This document shows positions 1 through 9,012 of a stretch of DNA of 64,000 nt, piece after piece. Origin of the DNA: Verrucomicrobiaceae bacterium. GTDB taxonomy: Bacteria; Verrucomicrobiota; Verrucomicrobiia; Opitutales; Intestinicryptomonadaceae. How positions within the stretch are numbered: position 1 is the stretch's first letter; the number at the start of each line of letters is the position of its first letter. A model generated the notes under the pieces. That model saw only the letters and a program-made list of their open reading frames with translations. It did not search any database and was not told the origin of the DNA. The position numbers were made by a program, and so were the translations under genes. The DNA lies in contig SUVO01000011.1 of assembly GCA_015061955.1 (NCBI GenBank), positions 1 to 64,000 of the forward strand, in the 5' to 3' direction.

Positions 1-50
1 AAACGTGCGAGGACGGTGTCTCGATTGCGAATTTTTTATATCATAATGAT

Positions 51-80
51 AAGAGCATTCCGTTTGGAATGCTCTTTTTG
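51..80 (+). terminator. Rho-independent terminator-like hairpin
   Basis: An 11-bp stem (AAGAGCATTCC / GGAATGCTCTT) with a GTTT loop is followed by a T run. It would end a transcript entering from left of the window. It lies inside the larger inverted repeat 15-30/88-103. Confidence 0.7.
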
Positions 81-368
81 TATAAGATCGCAATCGAGGC
101 ACCTCACAGCTTATGACGCACTTTTGCTTCGACTCACGACCAAAGGTCGCTCACGCTCGCAAAAGCGACGTCCTAAGCACGTGCCTCGCGCGTTTTACTT
201 CTTGCAACCTATGTTTGTTCTAATCTTATGGCAGAATTTTTCTAATAAAAAGCAGAGCCACATGCGAAGCATTGGCGACGGTGCCCAACATATAAAAACA
301 CGTTTTACTTCTTGCAACCTATGTTGGTCCTAATCCGATTTTTTAATAAATATAACTACCATCAAGTA

Positions 369-402
369 ATAAAGGCGTTTCAAACGAAACGCCTTTATCA
401 TG
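369..402 (-). terminator. Terminator of the ilvB-ppi unit
   Basis: A perfect 11-bp stem (TAAAGGCGTTT / AAACGCCTTTA) with a 6-nt loop lies 28 nt beyond the peptidyl-prolyl isomerase stop codon. It is near-symmetric, so it could act on both strands. Confidence 0.75.
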
Positions 403-424
403 AGATTTTATAGTTAAAGAAGAA

Positions 425-898
425 TTAGCATTCAACTGTAAGGATTTTTTGTTCCTGAACAGGTTTATCCATAAAACCAGTTTGGCAATTTTCTATTTTC
501 TGAACAACATCGTAGCCTTCTACAACTTCACCAAAGATTGTATGGTGCATATGCAACCATGGTGTGAGGGTAGTTGTGATGAAAAACTGGCTACCATTTG
601 TTCCTGGTCCAGCGTTTGCCATTGCCAACAAACCTACTTTATCGAACGATACGTTAGGGTCGCATTCATCTTCAAAAGTTCCACCCCAGCACGACTGACC
701 TCCACAACCTGTTCCAGTTGGGTCGCCACCTTGAATCATAAAATCTTTAATTACACGATGGAAGATAACGCCATCGTAGTAGCCTTTCTTAGCGAGTGTT
801 GTGAAATTTTCGCAAGTTTTTGGTGCTACTTCTGGGTAGAGCTTGATTTTGATATCGCCCTGATTTGTCTTGATTGTTACAAAAGTTTCGTTTGCCAT
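425..898 (-). CDS. ppiB: Peptidyl-prolyl cis-trans isomerase, cyclophilin type
   Basis: This is a 157-aa single-domain cyclophilin that catalyses cis-trans isomerisation of Xaa-Pro bonds during protein folding. The family core is complete: FHRVIKDFMIQGGD (catalytic Arg plus the QGGD element), GTNGSQFFIT, and the Trp of TPWLHMHHTIFG. No signal peptide is visible, so it is probably cytoplasmic. The start codon lies 2 nt beyond the ilvB stop, and an AAGGAT Shine-Dalgarno-like element sits within the last codons of ilvB, so translation is probably coupled. A terminator follows at 369-402. Length and motifs are normal for the PpiB group. Confidence 0.93.
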   Translation of the reverse strand: MANETFVTIKTNQGDIKIKLYPEVAPKTCENFTTLAKKGYYDGVIFHRVIKDFMIQGGDPTGTGCGGQSCWGGTFEDECDPNVSFDKVGLLAMANAGPGTNGSQFFITTTLTPWLHMHHTIFGEVVEGYDVVQKIENCQTGFMDKPVQEQKILTVEC

Positions 899-900
899 TT

Positions 901-2688
901 TTAATCCTTAATTGGTTTGATTGTTATGATTTCTTCTGCCGATTTGCCTGGCGGAATAAAAGGAAGTACGTGTTCATCGTGTTCGGTTATAACTTCGAGC
1001 AAGTATGGAGACTTTGATGCAAGCATTTTTTCGATTGCGCCTTCAAGCTCTTCTTTCTTCCAAACTCGTGCCGACTCCCACGAATAACCATCGGCTATCT
1101 TGCAATAGTTCGGATAAATTGCATCGAGGTTTTCTGGACCACCCATATTTTGGGGATCTAACGAAAGAACTGTATTTGCGTGGTTGCCCTTATAGAGTAA
1201 GTCTTGCCACTGCATAACCATTCCCAAGAACTGATTATTTATAAGCAGAACTTTAACTGGAATTTTTTCAGCAACAGCAGTTGCCATTTCTTGAATGTTC
1301 ATTTGGAACGACCCATCGCCATCAATATCTACAACTTCGGCTTTTGGATTTGCCACTTTTGCGCCTAATGCAGCTGGTAAGCCAAAGCCCATTGTTCCTG
1401 CTCCGAGCGAGCTTATGAACTGACGTGGACGCGAGAACACATAGTTTTGTGGTGTCCACATCTGATGTTGACCAACGCCTGTTGCAATAGTGAGTTTGCC
1501 CTTACTTACTTTATACAAAGTAGAAATTGCTTCTTGGGCAGTTATATGCTTGCGATTTCTATATGCAAATGGGTAGTTGAATTTTTCTTTCCACTCTTTT
1601 ATTTTTGCAAGCCATTCTTTTACATTTGGCTTTGGAGCTTTAGTTTTCTTAGCTAATTCAACAATGCGTTTGAGCGCGTATTTAACATCAGAATTAACTG
1701 CCGAAACAACTTTTACATTCTTATTATGTTCGGCAACATCAATATCTATATGCACAACTTTTGCATTCGGTGCAAATTTACCAACTGCTCCAGTTACACG
1801 GTCTGAAAAACGTGTGCCAACTGCAAGGAGCAAGTCGGACTCGTATACAGCTCTATTGCCAACGTGAGTACCATGCATACCAAACCAATATAAATTCTTT
1901 TCATCGGCTGGATCTGCTGCACCAATACCCATCAATGTTGTGGCAACTGGTAAGTTGAACATATCGGAAAATTCGCGCAATTGTTTTGAAGCATCTGCCG
2001 AAACTATACCACCACCCGAATAAACAACAGGCTTTTTGGCTTCGGCGATAAGTTTTAATACTTCAAGCAATTCTTCATCGGTTGCATTTGGTACTTCTGC
2101 AAGTCCTGGAAGATCAGGTTTTGCATCGAAGTTCGGTACAAACATCTTTTGCTGAATGTCTTTAGGCAAGTCGATTACAACAGGCCCAGGGCGACCAGAT
2201 TTTGCAATGAGGAACGCTTCTTTTATAATCTGTGGCAAATCTTCGGCGTTTAGTACCAAATAGCTATGCTTTACAACTGGAAGTGTCATGCCGAAAACGT
2301 CTGTTTCTTGGAATGCACTTTTACCAATGAGCGACTGGAACACTTGTCCTGTGATAGCTACCATTGGAATACTATCCATAAATGCGTCGGATATTGCAGT
2401 TAACAAATTCATTGCTCCTGGGCCACTTGTAGCCATACATACACCTACTTTACCAGTAGAGCGTGCATAACCTTGTGCCATAAAACCACAACCTTGTTCG
2501 TGGCGAGGCAAAATTACTCTGATTTTCTTAGAGCGTGTAAATGCGTCGTGCAAATCAATCGACGAACCGCCTGGGTAAGCAAATAGGGTATCCACACCTT
2601 CGTTTTCCAAACATTTAACTAAGATATCGGCACCCTTCATAAGAGGTTGCGTTTTGTTTGGTGTTGGTGTTTTTTTTGTTTTTTTCAT
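901..2688 (-). CDS. ilvB: Acetolactate synthase large (catalytic) subunit
   Basis: A thiamine-diphosphate enzyme that condenses pyruvate with pyruvate or 2-oxobutyrate in valine, leucine and isoleucine synthesis. The 595-aa protein has the three expected domains. The N-terminal PYR domain carries [14 protein letters not shown] and the catalytic Glu of [16 protein letters not shown] central FAD-type domain follows. The C-terminal PP domain has the TPP/Mg motif GDGSFQMN...NN. Length is typical of the biosynthetic form. No ilvN regulatory subunit is adjacent; the next gene downstream is ppiB. The start ATG follows a TTTTTTCAT-rich context on the + strand and no strong ribosome-binding site is visible. 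Catabolic AlsS is a less likely alternative. Confidence 0.93.
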   Translation of the reverse strand: MKKTKKTPTPNKTQPLMKGADILVKCLENEGVDTLFAYPGGSSIDLHDAFTRSKKIRVILPRHEQGCGFMAQGYARSTGKVGVCMATSGPGAMNLLTAISDAFMDSIPMVAITGQVFQSLIGKSAFQETDVFGMTLPVVKHSYLVLNAEDLPQIIKEAFLIAKSGRPGPVVIDLPKDIQQKMFVPNFDAKPDLPGLAEVPNATDEELLEVLKLIAEAKKPVVYSGGGIVSADASKQLREFSDMFNLPVATTLMGIGAADPADEKNLYWFGMHGTHVGNRAVYESDLLLAVGTRFSDRVTGAVGKFAPNAKVVHIDIDVAEHNKNVKVVSAVNSDVKYALKRIVELAKKTKAPKPNVKEWLAKIKEWKEKFNYPFAYRNRKHITAQEAISTLYKVSKGKLTIATGVGQHQMWTPQNYVFSRPRQFISSLGAGTMGFGLPAALGAKVANPKAEVVDIDGDGSFQMNIQEMATAVAEKIPVKVLLINNQFLGMVMQWQDLLYKGNHANTVLSLDPQNMGGPENLDAIYPNYCKIADGYSWESARVWKKEELEGAIEKMLASKSPYLLEVITEHDEHVLPFIPPGKSAEEIITIKPIKD

Positions 2689-2962
2689 ATATTTATATTT
2701 GGTTTATGTTTTATTATTCGTCAAACAAGTTGTACGAACACACAATTAAGGTATTATATAATATAACGCAAGTTTATATACTCGTTTAGCAATGTAAAGA
2801 TTTTTATTGAAAAAGAGTATGTAAAAGTTTTGTAAAAAAAAGCTGGAAAATTGAGGATTTTTTCTATTGAATTATGTTAATCTTAAAAAGTGTGTATGTT
2901 CACAAAATGAATTTTTAAATTATTTTGTGTTGGTGCAGTGTACAATTTAATATATAATAGAA

Positions 2963-5900
2963 ATGAAGTTTAGAAAAAATATTCTAATAAAAACAGTGTC
3001 GGTTATATTGGCAACTGTTGCGTTTTCGAGTTTTGGTTACGCGCAGGAAGCTGTAAATATGAGTACGACAGAACTTAAAGATGAAGCTTCAAATTTGGCG
3101 AATGCTCGTAGGTATCTTGAAGCACGTCCATATATTGTTGAGCTTATCAAACGTATTGAAAATACCGATGACAAGTCGTTGCGTGCGTTGCTTGAACAAT
3201 TTTACTACTTTGAAGCCTACGGTTATTTGCAAGAATACGATGCAGGTGGCTCTACAAATAAAGCCTTAGTTGCAAAAGCTATTGATGGTTTCGATAAGGT
3301 TATTACAAATTATCCAAAAGGTGATTTTGTAATCGACGCTATCAAAATTAAGGCAACATGCTACGAAGCTATTCAAAATTTTGAAAAAGCAGTAGAAACA
3401 CGTTCGTTGTTGTTGAATCCTCCATTTATGTATAAGCTCACAAACAAAGAGCGTTATGAATTAGTAAAGAGAATTTGCCAATCGTTGTTCAATAACAGAA
3501 AGTGGAAAATTGGCGAGCCTTGGTTTAAAAAGTTGCTTGAAGATGCAAATGTAATAGAAGATAAAGTTTTTGCTGCTTCGGCTTTGACTCAAGGGGCTTT
3601 TGCTGAAAAGAAGTTTGACGAAGCTAAAAAGTATATTCCATACATGGTTCACAATACCATAGCTCGTAACGACCCTGCATTGAATATCGAGTTTATTAAA
3701 GCTGGTGATGCGTTGTCGGCAAAGTCGAATTTTAGCGATGCTACTGTTTTCTTCAATCTTGTTTTCAGCAAAGAAACAATGGTTGCAAACTTTGAAAAAT
3801 TCTTGGCAGTAGAAAAAAATAAACTTAATGCAATAAAGCGCTTAAATCCAAATAGCCCATTGGTATCGGATATCAATAATCAGATAAAAACAATCGAATC
3901 AATGTTGAAGATTGCTAAGGGATTGCCTTCATTGACAGCCGATATGATGGCTCGAAATGCAAATAACTTTATGCGTACCGAACGTGATTTTGAAAGCTTT
4001 TGGGCATATTGGCAAATGGTAAAACAATTTCCAAAACATCAAAATGTTGAAGATTTCTATTTTGCATCTATCGTATGTGCTTTGAGAATTGAAAAGCTCG
4101 ATACAATGTACGAAATTAGTAAAGAATATTTGTCGAAATTCAAAGATGGTGCATATCAAAAAGACGTAGAATTGGGTTTGATTCAGTATTTCTTGAAAAA
4201 GAAAGATTACGAAGCATTCTTTGCAAATGCTAAGAAATTTATAAATGATAATGGTATTGAAGCAACTCAGTCGAGAGACGTTATTTTCTTATTGGGTAAA
4301 ACATATCTCGATTTAGAAAAGTATGATGAGTTGATAAAATTGTTCTTGGGTTATATTAAAAAGTATCCAGAATCAATATTGTCGGAATCGTGTATGTACT
4401 GGACAGGTATGGGCTATATGGCAAAGTCGGACTTTGAAAGAGCTATGAAAATGTTCATAAAAATGACCGATGAATTCCCAGTAGGTATTTATGTTGAAGA
4501 TGGTACGTATCGTCGTGGTGTGGCAGCATTTGGTGCTGGTCATTATACACAAGCTCGCGATACTCTTGAAGAATTTGTTCAGAAATTCCCTAAGAGTGGT
4601 TTGCGTGGTGAAGTTGAATTCTTCTTGGGCGATATTTATGCAAACGTAAATGAAGTTGCTTTGGCAAAAAAGCATTATACAGAAGTTGAAAAACATACAA
4701 AAAGTAGAACTTTTATAGATAATGCGTATATCCAGTTGGCAAAACTTTTGCATAATCAGGATAATTACAAAATGTATCAGGAAGAAGTTGAGTTGATGGA
4801 TTCTTATGTGAAGAAACATCCAAAGGGTAAACTTTCTGAAGCTGCATATAATAAGGGTAAAGCCCTTGAAATGCTCGGTTTACCAGCCGACGCTTTGATT
4901 GAATTTGAGCGTGCTATAAAAGAATATGGCTCGAATTTTAAAGATGACGCTATCGACCGTATGATTTTGGAATACGATAAAATCTATATATCTAATATCG
5001 AAAAGATGAAAGCATCGGTTGAGTTCCTCAAGAAACTCTTTACTGATGAAAAATTGCTCACTCATATGGTTCAAGTACCAGCAGAGCGTTATCGTTATTT
5101 CCAAGCACACAGAAAGATTGACCGTCAGTTGTACGAAAAGTTTAAGCGTGATCCAGCGTTTGGACCAATCTTGTACAAGAATAAAAAGACTTTGAAAGAT
5201 TTGTTGTCTAAGTACGAAGCTCAAATATCAAAATATCCACAAACAACAGAAGTTGTGTTCAATAACATTCTTGAATATGCAAAGGATAAAAAAGATATAA
5301 CATTGCAGTATCGCATAATGATGGGCTTAGATAGTATTGGTAAGCCAGTTAAGAATGATAAAATATTTACAGATGATGATTTGAAAAAATCTTCGGTTCG
5401 TACATTGGTGTGGATTGGTTTGCAAAACGAAAAATATGGTGCCGATTCTGCTCGTAAGGCTTACAAAGAAGGCCGAGATAGAGAAGAATTTGAGTATGAA
5501 ATCGATATTCTCTTTGGTTATGCAGGTTTGGAAGAACGTCAGAAACGTTGGGGCGAAGTTCTTAAGCTTTACTCTGCTATTGAAGATGAATTCCCTGCTG
5601 ACCCACGCGCAGCAAATGCTGTAATTCTAAAGGGTGATGCATTGTCGAAGCTCGGTAAAAAAGATCAAGCATTCAAAGAATACGAAACTGTTTTGCGTTC
5701 ACCTGCATGGCGTGGTGAAGCACATGCCGAAGCGTTGTTTAAACTTGGCGAGTTGTCGAGATCGAGAAATAAGAACGAACAGGCATTGATGTATTATGAT
5801 CGTTGTTATTTGGGCTTTGCTAACTGTTATAAATGGACAGGTAAGGCATTGTTAGAAGCTGTGAAGTTGATGTCGCGCGAAGGTAAAAATGCAGAGGCTA

Positions 5901-5989
5901 AGGAAATTTGTACGGAATTTTTGAATAATCCGTCTAATAAACAGTCGCCTGAGTTTGCAGAAATTCAAACATTAAAGGATACTTTATAA
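2963..5989 (+). CDS. Large secreted TPR-repeat protein
   Basis: A 1008-aa protein with a Sec signal peptide (charged MKFRKN start, hydrophobic run, probable cleavage after GYAQ at about residue 28). The rest is alpha-helical and repetitive, with TPR-like units such as GKTYLDLEKYDELIKLFLGY, GMGYMAKSDFERAMKMF and GDIYANVNEVALAKKHYTEV. It resembles the large periplasmic tetratricopeptide proteins common in PVC bacteria and recalls YbgF/CpoB and BamD-like scaffolds, but no enzymatic domain is seen. It begins a run of genes with very short gaps: 1 nt to the next gene and 19 nt to the vWA-like protein after that. This suggests an envelope complex. The exact function is unknown. Confidence 0.8.
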   Translation: MKFRKNILIKTVSVILATVAFSSFGYAQEAVNMSTTELKDEASNLANARRYLEARPYIVELIKRIENTDDKSLRALLEQFYYFEAYGYLQEYDAGGSTNKALVAKAIDGFDKVITNYPKGDFVIDAIKIKATCYEAIQNFEKAVETRSLLLNPPFMYKLTNKERYELVKRICQSLFNNRKWKIGEPWFKKLLEDANVIEDKVFAASALTQGAFAEKKFDEAKKYIPYMVHNTIARNDPALNIEFIKAGDALSAKSNFSDATVFFNLVFSKETMVANFEKFLAVEKNKLNAIKRLNPNSPLVSDINNQIKTIESMLKIAKGLPSLTADMMARNANNFMRTERDFESFWAYWQMVKQFPKHQNVEDFYFASIVCALRIEKLDTMYEISKEYLSKFKDGAYQKDVELGLIQYFLKKKDYEAFFANAKKFINDNGIEATQSRDVIFLLGKTYLDLEKYDELIKLFLGYIKKYPESILSESCMYWTGMGYMAKSDFERAMKMFIKMTDEFPVGIYVEDGTYRRGVAAFGAGHYTQARDTLEEFVQKFPKSGLRGEVEFFLGDIYANVNEVALAKKHYTEVEKHTKSRTFIDNAYIQLAKLLHNQDNYKMYQEEVELMDSYVKKHPKGKLSEAAYNKGKALEMLGLPADALIEFERAIKEYGSNFKDDAIDRMILEYDKIYISNIEKMKASVEFLKKLFTDEKLLTHMVQVPAERYRYFQAHRKIDRQLYEKFKRDPAFGPILYKNKKTLKDLLSKYEAQISKYPQTTEVVFNNILEYAKDKKDITLQYRIMMGLDSIGKPVKNDKIFTDDDLKKSSVRTLVWIGLQNEKYGADSARKAYKEGRDREEFEYEIDILFGYAGLEERQKRWGEVLKLYSAIEDEFPADPRAANAVILKGDALSKLGKKDQAFKEYETVLRSPAWRGEAHAEALFKLGELSRSRNKNEQALMYYDRCYLGFANCYKWTGKALLEAVKLMSREGKNAEAKEICTEFLNNPSNKQSPEFAEIQTLKDTL

Positions 5990-5990
5990 T

Positions 5991-7205
5991 ATGATTAAGA
6001 ATATGAAATATTTAAAAATTGCAGCCTTTTTGTTGTCGGCAACAGTGTCGGTTGCTTCGTTTGCACAGGATAAACCAGCAACTGCTACAACAGAAGTAAA
6101 GGCTTCGGTTAAGGCAAAAGAAGATCGTTCGTATGTTGAAGATTACGCAAGTAAAAAAGCAAATTTGGTTTATCTTGTAGAAGGTAAAGAAAACCAAGTT
6201 ACTTATAAAGAAATATCTGGAAAAAGTGTAATCTTGACCGATGCAACTGGTGCAAATTTGACAATAGAACATGGGTCTACAACATTCAAATTTATTCTAA
6301 AAGCTCCAGCTGAATGGCAGAAAGCTCGTGTAGCGGCACAACGTGGCGATGTAGAAAATGCTATTTCTGCAATGCGTGATGTTGTGTATCCGTTAATTCC
6401 ACTTACAGCTTTAAGCGAAGATGCTTTTGATTCAACAAGCTACATTGAACCATTTGTTTCGGCATTGTTAGAAGCAAAACTCTATAAAGAAGCTTATGCT
6501 TTTGCTAAGGCTTTGCCAGTAGAAATGGCTGGTGCCGGAACTATAAAGTCGGTAATGGAAGTAGCAATAGCTCTTGCTAATAATGGTGAAATAAATAAGG
6601 CTATGAAACTTGTTGAAAAAGTTGAATTAAGAGATGCTACTCAGTACGATGCTTCTGATTCAGTAATGAAGGCAATGGGATTGCTCCGTAGCAAAGGCAA
6701 AATAAAAGATATGTTGCCTTTGTATACAAAGTTTGGTGGAACTAAGAATCCTCAGGCAAGTGAATTCAAACTATGGGGTATTTATTGCGACGTAGCTTTA
6801 GGTAACAGAATGTCGGCTGAATTGTACTTGAATGAAATAAAGGTTGATAAAAATTCAGAAGCATTTTCGTTGTATCAGCTTGTTAAGGGTGATCTTCGTG
6901 CTACCGATCCTAAGAATCCTAACTTAATGGGTGCTTTAGATGCCTATGCTGAAGGTATTGTTTTTGGTAAAATATCGAGCGAATGGATGCCAGAGTTGCT
7001 TTATAAAGCAGGTATGACATACAAGGCATTAAAGCGTTTTGTTGCATCGAATGAAATTTTTGCTCAGATAAGTGCAATGTATCCAACAGATCCATTTGCA
7101 GCAAAGGGTACAAAAGAAATCGTCAAAATCGAAAAGAAGAAAGTCGAAAAAGAAGTGTCGCATGATGACGATGATGATGACGATGATGATGAAGACGACG
7201 AATAA
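5991..7205 (+). CDS. Secreted TPR-like protein with a poly-Asp tail
   Basis: A 404-aa protein with a signal peptide (MIKNMKYLKIAAFLLSAT..., cleavage probably after ASFAQ). The body from about residue 100 is helical repeat-like, with segments such as ALPVEMAGAGTIKSVMEVA and LYKAGMTYKALKRFVASNEI, probably degenerate TPRs. The C-terminus is extremely acidic: nine Asp in a row, then EDDE. The start follows the previous stop by 1 nt and an AAAGGA element lies about 12 nt upstream; an internal ATG at 6003 is an alternative start. It is co-transcribed with the large TPR protein and the vWA-like membrane protein. The acidic tail could bind divalent cations or a basic partner (inference). No named family is recognised. 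Confidence 0.75.
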   Translation: MIKNMKYLKIAAFLLSATVSVASFAQDKPATATTEVKASVKAKEDRSYVEDYASKKANLVYLVEGKENQVTYKEISGKSVILTDATGANLTIEHGSTTFKFILKAPAEWQKARVAAQRGDVENAISAMRDVVYPLIPLTALSEDAFDSTSYIEPFVSALLEAKLYKEAYAFAKALPVEMAGAGTIKSVMEVAIALANNGEINKAMKLVEKVELRDATQYDASDSVMKAMGLLRSKGKIKDMLPLYTKFGGTKNPQASEFKLWGIYCDVALGNRMSAELYLNEIKVDKNSEAFSLYQLVKGDLRATDPKNPNLMGALDAYAEGIVFGKISSEWMPELLYKAGMTYKALKRFVASNEIFAQISAMYPTDPFAAKGTKEIVKIEKKKVEKEVSHDDDDDDDDDEDDE

Positions 7206-7224
7206 ACTTTAAAAAAATATTATT

Positions 7225-8619
7225 ATGAAATTACGACATTTTAATCCAAAGCAAGAAGGGAAAGGACTCTTATATAAAGTCTTTGTTGTGGTTGCTGCAA
7301 TTCAAATAACATTGCTTATATCTTTTGGTAGCTACGTTGTAACACGTACGATTTTGGAAGATGAAGCCGAATTTAAAGCTCCACCAAGTGTAGAAAAAAT
7401 TGATAACGCTCCAAAGGAACAGAAGGTTCGAGTAGAGCGTCAGCAGAAAAAATCAGCAAAACTTACAAAGCGTATTAGTATTTCAACACCAAATAATATC
7501 AATACGCCAGAAGTGAAAATCGATTTGCCTGCAACTATTGCATCGGGTGGTGGTATCTCAACTATTACCGATAAGCAAATTAACGCAAATATGAAAATTG
7601 CAGTTTCAACTGTAAGCTTGTTTGGGTTGTCGACAAAGGCTGAAAAGATTTTGATTTGCTTAGACGCCAGTCCTTATTTGATGACTGACGAACGTGGTGG
7701 TTTGGATACTTATAAAGTTATTCGCGAAGATATTAAAAAGCTCGTTAACGAGTTGCCATCAACATCGTTGTTCAATTTGATGTCGTTCGACGTTACTTCA
7801 GGTACGCGAATGAGCTTTTTCCAACCAAACCTCGTAGCAGCCACACCTTTCAATAAAAAGTTGGCAGGTAATTGGGTTGATCCAATCAATGCTAGTTTGA
7901 AACATATCGGTGTTCGTGGACGTCAGTATCAGTTGAAGTACGACTTTATTCCACAACCTGCTGACCGTGTAAATTCGAATAATATTTATCGTGTGTATCA
8001 AGCTGCGTTGGAGCAAGGGGCAGATGCTATTTGGTTCTTGACTACTCGTTGGACAAGTCCAAACAATGTTTTACAGCCTTGGACTGATTCTGAAACTGTA
8101 TCTTACCAAAAGAGAATGGAAAAGTATGCCAATGATGTTGTTCGTCAGCGTGCAGGTTCTGGTTGGCGTGAAGAAGATCAGCTAAAATATGAGTTTGAAG
8201 AGCAAAAGAATTTTGCAATTGGTGTAAAGAAAGGTCGCGAGTGGGTAAGAAACACAAATCGTGAACGTGCTGCAAAGGGTATTCCTCTTTATGTAGGTAC
8301 TGCATTAGATGCGGCTCGTGAACATAAGTTGACACCTCCGTATAAAGGACCAAAACCTCCAAAGGTAAGAACAAAGGCACCACAAATGCGTTATCGTTCT
8401 TATGGTACAAAGGGTATCTTTAACTATTATCATAAGAATTTGTTGAAAGAAATTTATTATGATCGCAATTTAAAACCACCAGTTGTTAATATGATTGTCT
8501 TTAAGGGAAAAGACGAACAAATTAATAAAAAAGAAATGAACGACGTTCGTTCTTTCTGCACTTCAAACAATGGTGGTAGAGTAAGAGTTTTGAGTGGTTT
8601 GAAGGCAGTTAAAGATTAA
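7225..8619 (+). CDS. Membrane-anchored vWA-like protein
   Basis: A 464-aa protein with one N-terminal membrane segment (about residues 14-38, VFVVVAAIQITLLISFGSYV) and a periplasmic region. A linker rich in Lys, Pro and Glu precedes a von Willebrand A-like fold at about residues 130-280. There, ILICLDASPYLM matches the first strand with a degenerate MIDAS (DxSxS becomes DASPY), and ADAIWFLTTRW matches the later hydrophobic strand. A basic, Pro-rich stretch follows (YKGPKPPKVRTKAP). It is third in the TPR/TPR-like/vWA-like set. In some PVC genomes such sets accompany ExbB/ExbD proteins, but none are seen here. The role is probably a structural or mechanical envelope function (inference). Confidence 0.65.
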   Translation: MKLRHFNPKQEGKGLLYKVFVVVAAIQITLLISFGSYVVTRTILEDEAEFKAPPSVEKIDNAPKEQKVRVERQQKKSAKLTKRISISTPNNINTPEVKIDLPATIASGGGISTITDKQINANMKIAVSTVSLFGLSTKAEKILICLDASPYLMTDERGGLDTYKVIREDIKKLVNELPSTSLFNLMSFDVTSGTRMSFFQPNLVAATPFNKKLAGNWVDPINASLKHIGVRGRQYQLKYDFIPQPADRVNSNNIYRVYQAALEQGADAIWFLTTRWTSPNNVLQPWTDSETVSYQKRMEKYANDVVRQRAGSGWREEDQLKYEFEEQKNFAIGVKKGREWVRNTNRERAAKGIPLYVGTALDAAREHKLTPPYKGPKPPKVRTKAPQMRYRSYGTKGIFNYYHKNLLKEIYYDRNLKPPVVNMIVFKGKDEQINKKEMNDVRSFCTSNNGGRVRVLSGLKAVKD

Positions 8620-8637
8620 AACATAAACAAATTTTAT

Positions 8638-8668
8638 AGGGCTTTTCTTTGTGAAAAGCCTTAAGTTT
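8638..8668 (+). terminator. Weak terminator after the TPR/vWA trio
   Basis: An 8-bp stem (GGCTTTTC / GAAAAGCC) is followed by TTAAGTTT, an interrupted T run. It may only partly terminate, allowing read-through into the downstream lipoprotein and arn genes. Confidence 0.5.
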
Positions 8669-8682
8669 ATCTGAAATTTTAC

Positions 8683-9009
8683 ATGAAAAAAATAATTATA
8701 TCAATATTGTTAGCTACTATTCTTTGCTCGTGTGAAGATGATAAAAGAGTTCCTCAAGAAACCGAGAAGAACGATTCTCGTACTGTTCTTGATAAAAGTG
8801 TTGCTACAAGTAAAGAAATTTTTAAGGACGTTGAAAAAGGGGCTAACGAAATTTCAAAAGAAATTTCAAATATTCCAGTAAAGAAAATGTGGAACGAGTC
8901 TGCCGATGCTGTTGCAGAAGGTGCAGAAGAAGTCGGTGAAGGCATCAAGAAAGCAGGCGAGGAAGTTGGAAGTTTCTTTAAAGGTTTAAAAAAGAAAATT
9001 TCAGAATAA
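8683..9009 (+). CDS. Small amphipathic lipoprotein
   Basis: A 108-aa protein with a lipoprotein signal: MKKIIISILLATILCSC, a lipobox with Cys at about 15 or 17. The mature part is short, charged and helical, with a repeated pattern of Glu/Lys and small residues (AVAEGAEEVGEGIKKAGEEV). This resembles entericidin-like or amphipathic envelope lipoproteins. It lies 3 nt upstream of the ArnA-type dehydrogenase gene, so it is probably co-expressed with the lipid-modification genes. No functional assignment beyond lipoprotein is justified. Confidence 0.7.
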   Translation: MKKIIISILLATILCSCEDDKRVPQETEKNDSRTVLDKSVATSKEIFKDVEKGANEISKEISNIPVKKMWNESADAVAEGAEEVGEGIKKAGEEVGSFFKGLKKKISE

Positions 9010-9012
9010 TAG

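Larger units (their letters stand above)
1..424. repeat. Gene-free block with inverted and direct repeats
   Basis: I see no credible gene here. An inverted repeat (15-30 and 88-103, 15 of 16 positions complementary, core TCGATTGCGA / TCGCAATCGA) encloses a terminator-like hairpin at 51-76. A long imperfect palindrome lies at about 114-173, centred on CGACC-AAA-GGTCG. A direct repeat of about 35 bp starting CGTTTTACTTCTTGCAACC occurs at 191-225 and 301-335 with about three differences. The region is more GC-rich and palindromic than its surroundings, which suggests a dispersed intergenic repeat (REP- or MITE-like). The family is not one I recognise, and the left end of the window may truncate it. 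Confidence 0.6.

Noticed and set aside
16-333. A 105-aa open frame over the repeat block
   Set aside because: It runs through palindromes and both copies of a direct repeat, has no ribosome-binding site or family resemblance, and is better explained as repeat sequence.
2941-2962. TATAAT at 2953-2958 as a -10 box of the large TPR gene
   Set aside because: It would start transcription within a few bases of the ATG; a leaderless message cannot be excluded but I will not claim it.
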